Part shown: positions 6,143 to 7,654 of the stretch, in pieces
Position numbering within the stretch: the first letter of the stretch is position 1
Layout: each line of letters starts with the position of its first letter
Assembly (NCBI GenBank): GCA_031281115.1
Contig: JAITFV010000134.1
Location: 1 to 7,654, forward strand
Length of the DNA stretch: 7,654 nucleotides
Direction of reading: 5' to 3'
From: Oscillospiraceae bacterium
GTDB lineage: Bacteria > Bacillota > Clostridia > Oscillospirales > Ruminococcaceae
Position numbers and translations under genes: made by a program
The notes under the pieces: generated by a model
What the model saw: the letters and a program-made list of their open reading frames with translations, nothing else
Databases searched by the model: none
Told to the model about the DNA's origin: nothing

Positions 6143-6286
6143 TATAGCCAGTTAAGTTAAAAACGCTAAAGCGTTTTTAACCCGCGGCGTATACGCCGCG
6201 AACCGCCAAAGGCGGCTTGACTTGACTGCATAGCTGATTGTCCGTGCCGAGAAAACACTTTAGTGTTTTTAATTTAATCAGCTATA
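6143..6286. mobile_element. MITE-like element with 35-nt imperfect terminal inverted repeats
   Basis: The plus strand from 6143 and the minus strand from 6286 both begin TATAGC and match at 29 of 35 positions (arms 6143-6177 and 6252-6286). All six differences are transitions. Inside each arm is a hairpin: ACGC-TAAA-GCGT on the left, ACACT-TT-AGTGT on the right; two differences are paired and preserve it. The core holds the perfect palindrome CGCGGCGTATACGCCGCG (6183-6200), the hairpin CCGCC-AAA-GGCGG (6203-6215), and an inverted copy of the right end, ATAGCTGATT (6230-6239) against AATCAGCTAT (6276-6285). It is non-coding and bounded by TA at both ends, as expected for TA-targeting MITEs. 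It starts 8 bp past the moxR stop and ends 20 bp before the DUF58 start. A non-mobile dispersed repeat is the alternative. Confidence 0.6.
6157..6180 (-). terminator. Terminator-like hairpin inside the operon (possible attenuator)
   Basis: TTAAAAACGC (6157-6166) and GCGTTTTTAA (6171-6180) form a perfect 10-bp stem with a 4-nt loop. Read on the minus strand, the GCG core is followed by five T's and then AACTTAA, resembling a small intrinsic terminator between moxR and the DUF58 gene. Only three G-C pairs hold it, so termination would be partial at best. It is symmetric and could act both ways. It belongs to the left arm of the MITE-like element. Confidence 0.4.
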
Positions 6287-6294
6287 TACGGGTA

Positions 6295-7254
6295 TTACTC
6301 GCGGTGATACGGCGGCGTGATTGACTTCGCGATTTCCCGCAGTATGCCGATTTCGGTTACTTTGCGTACTTTTGCATCCTGCGTTAATTGCAGGCGGTGT
6401 TCAAGCACGTGCGGAGTCATTCGCAGTACGTCCTCGGGCGTGACATAACCGCGCCCCGATAAAAACGCACACGCCTGGCTTGCCCTCATTAACTGCAAGC
6501 TGGCGCGCGGGCTCGCCCCCAAGAGTATCGCTTTGTGATTGCGGGTACCGGAGACAAGCTGAACTATATAGCGGTAAACGCTCTGCTCTATATTTACGTA
6601 CTGAACGGCTTCAATACACTCTAAAAGCTCCTGCCGCGTACAAATCGCAAGCACACCCTCAAGCGGGTCTATGGTCTGCCGGGAGGCGATAATACTGACC
6701 TCCTGCTCAAAAGTCGGATAACCTACAGAAATTTTCATTAAAAAGCGGTCAAGCTGCGCTTCGGGCAGCGGATAGGTTCCCACAAAACCGAGTTCGTTCT
6801 GCGTGGCTATAACCATAAACGGCTGAGGAAGCTCATAAGTAACGCCGTCAACCGTGACATTCTGCTCCTCCATGGCTTCAAGCAACGCAGACTGTGTTTT
6901 AGGGGATGTGCGGTTGATTTCATCGGCAAGCAGGATATTGCATAGAACCATACCCGGACGGTATTCAAAGTCGCCGGTATCTTTATTGTAAATCGTGAAG
7001 CCTGTTATATCGGACGCCATGACGTCCGGCGTGAACTGTGCGCGGCGGTACTGCAAACCGGTCGCTTTTGAGAGCGCGGTGGCGAGCGTGGTTTTGCCGA
7101 CTCCCGGCACGTCTTCAATAAGCACATGCCCGCTTGAAAGCAGCGCAATCACGAGCATTTTCACTACGTCCCGCTTACCTACGATTACCTTCTCGACCTC
7201 GTCGATAATCTGCTTGATTTTTTTATTCTGCTCGTCTGTGATATATTTCTGCAT
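6295..7254 (-). CDS. MoxR family AAA+ ATPase
   Basis: This 319-residue cytoplasmic ATPase is of the MoxR type, oligomeric chaperone-like machines that help assemble or activate partner proteins, usually the DUF58/vWA proteins encoded beside them. With ATG 7254 as residue 1, the motifs are Walker A EDVPGVGKTT (47-56), Walker B ILLADEINRTSPKTQSALL (107-125), sensor 1 VIATQNE (148-154), arginine-finger region LPEAQLDRF (163-171), and sensor 2 GASPRASL (246-253). All are intact and the length is normal. The frame is open to GTG 7272 and ATG 7266. ATG 7254 is preferred because it leaves a 32-nt leader after the predicted transcription start and the usual ~20 residues before VIVGKR; the ribosome binding site is weak (GGA, 11 nt upstream), so the start is uncertain. 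It is the first gene of the predicted MoxR-DUF58-transglutaminase operon. Confidence 0.93.
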   Translation of the reverse strand: MQKYITDEQNKKIKQIIDEVEKVIVGKRDVVKMLVIALLSSGHVLIEDVPGVGKTTLATALSKATGLQYRRAQFTPDVMASDITGFTIYNKDTGDFEYRPGMVLCNILLADEINRTSPKTQSALLEAMEEQNVTVDGVTYELPQPFMVIATQNELGFVGTYPLPEAQLDRFLMKISVGYPTFEQEVSIIASRQTIDPLEGVLAICTRQELLECIEAVQYVNIEQSVYRYIVQLVSGTRNHKAILLGASPRASLQLMRASQACAFLSGRGYVTPEDVLRMTPHVLEHRLQLTQDAKVRKVTEIGILREIAKSITPPYHRE

Positions 7255-7292
7255 AATTTTGCACATCCGCACTTCTGTTATTTGTTAATAAA

Positions 7293-7321
7293 AGTATAAC
7301 ATTAAAATTTAATAAAATCAA
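7293..7321 (-). promoter_or_regulatory. Promoter of the moxR operon
   Basis: On the minus strand, TTGATT (7316-7321) and TATACT (7293-7298) are 17 nt apart, close to the sigma-A consensus. Transcription would start near 7286, about 32 nt before the ATG at 7254. It is the only strong promoter seen before the three-gene operon; a weak TATAAA (6140-6145) in front of the DUF58 gene lacks a good -35 box. Confidence 0.7.
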
Positions 7322-7363
7322 GCAGAAAACGAAAACTGTAAACGGAATGTAATAATTAGACAA

Positions 7364-7407
7364 TTCCACCAACCTCGCTCATGATAGATTTTCGGAAGTT
7401 AGTGGAA
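7364..7407 (-). terminator. Hairpin downstream of the ECF S-component gene, possible terminator
   Basis: In minus-strand RNA, UUCCACUAAC (7407-7398) pairs with GUUGGUGGAA (7373-7364) over 10 bp with one G-U pair; the same spot is an A-C mismatch in plus-strand RNA, so the structure favours minus-strand transcripts. The loop is long (24 nt) and the following TTGTCTAATTATT is only moderately T-rich. It begins 7 nt after the stop codon and lies before the moxR promoter, the right place for a terminator, but it is not a textbook one. Confidence 0.45.
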
Positions 7408-7414
7408 ATGTTTA

Positions 7415-7654
7415 TTATTTTTGCGGGCGGATAGGGTCATCCGCTCCTACACGGGCAAAAACAAGCTTAACAGGCTTATAAATCGCAACCGCAAGAGCGG
7501 CGTTCACGCCGCCTTTAATCAAGTTAAACGGCAGGAAAAAAGGAATAAGCATATTTGTTTTTACATGTTCTCTTATTTCCAAGACAGACATTTCTCCCAT
7601 TTTCATATAAAGCGGCACTATGAGCCAGTTCCAGAGAAGCATTATGGGGGTCAT
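7415..7654 (-). CDS. ECF transporter S component, RibU-like (3' part only)
   Basis: Only the last 79 residues are in the window; the gene continues past 7654. They contain two hydrophobic stretches, one around WNWLIVPLYM and one around LIPFFLPFNLIKGGVNAAL, ending in a short basic tail. The LPFNLIKG block and the preceding NW-x-IVP segment resemble the end of RibU/YpaA, the integral-membrane substrate-binding subunit that takes up riboflavin with the shared EcfA/EcfA'/EcfT module. Met at the window edge is probably internal: B. subtilis YpaA has a similar MT-hydrophobic segment near the same distance from its end. Other S components with different vitamins cannot be excluded. An FMN riboswitch, common before ribU, would lie outside the window. 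Confidence 0.75.
   Translation of the reverse strand: MTPIMLLWNWLIVPLYMKMGEMSVLEIREHVKTNMLIPFFLPFNLIKGGVNAALAVAIYKPVKLVFARVGADDPIRPQK

Noticed and set aside
6140..6145. A second promoter (TATAAA) in front of the DUF58 gene
   Set aside because: The hexamer 17 nt upstream (TTAGCG) is a poor -35 box, so no separate promoter is called, though element-derived promoters remain possible.

Overview
The window looks like chromosomal DNA of a Gram-positive anaerobe of the Clostridia, probably a gut-type Oscillospiraceae/Ruminococcaceae relative. The basis is gene content (a MoxR/DUF58/transglutaminase operon, an ECF-transporter S component, a DHH phosphoesterase), strong Shine-Dalgarno sites with some TTG starts, and short palindromic intergenic repeats. 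The lineage is an inference; no marker gene is present.

Layout. Positions 1-273 hold no convincing gene: a good intrinsic terminator (32-66), a 20-nt perfect palindrome (118-137) that reuses the terminator's arm sequence, and a near-consensus promoter (192-220) with an imperfect dyad behind it. This promoter drives a plus-strand type II toxin-antitoxin pair, an AbrB/MazE-fold antitoxin (274-543) overlapping a PIN-domain RNase toxin (540-944) by ATGA. A double-palindrome repeat (951-1023) fills the gap to the convergent minus-strand genes.

All other genes are on the minus strand. In transcription order they are: the 3' end of a RibU-like ECF S component (7654 down to 7415); a hairpin behind it (7364-7407); a promoter (7293-7321); a MoxR AAA+ ATPase (7254-6295); a DUF58 membrane protein (6122-4932); a large TgpA-like membrane transglutaminase (4907-2037); and a DHH/DHHA1 phosphoesterase (1962-1033) with its own promoter beside the transglutaminase stop codon. 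MoxR, DUF58 and transglutaminase genes are a well-known conserved trio: the ATPase is thought to act as a chaperone or remodeller on the DUF58/vWA-like partner, and the transglutaminase displays a Cys-His-Asp active site outside the membrane. The substrate is unknown.

The most unusual structure is non-coding. The spacer between moxR and the DUF58 gene is almost wholly a 144-bp MITE-like element (6143-6286). Its imperfect 35-nt terminal inverted repeats differ only by transitions, and two of these are compensatory so that each arm keeps its own hairpin. The element puts a chain of hairpins, including a terminator-like one, inside the operon. None of the protein genes is of an unknown type; novelty, if any, lies in the repeats and in possible control by them.
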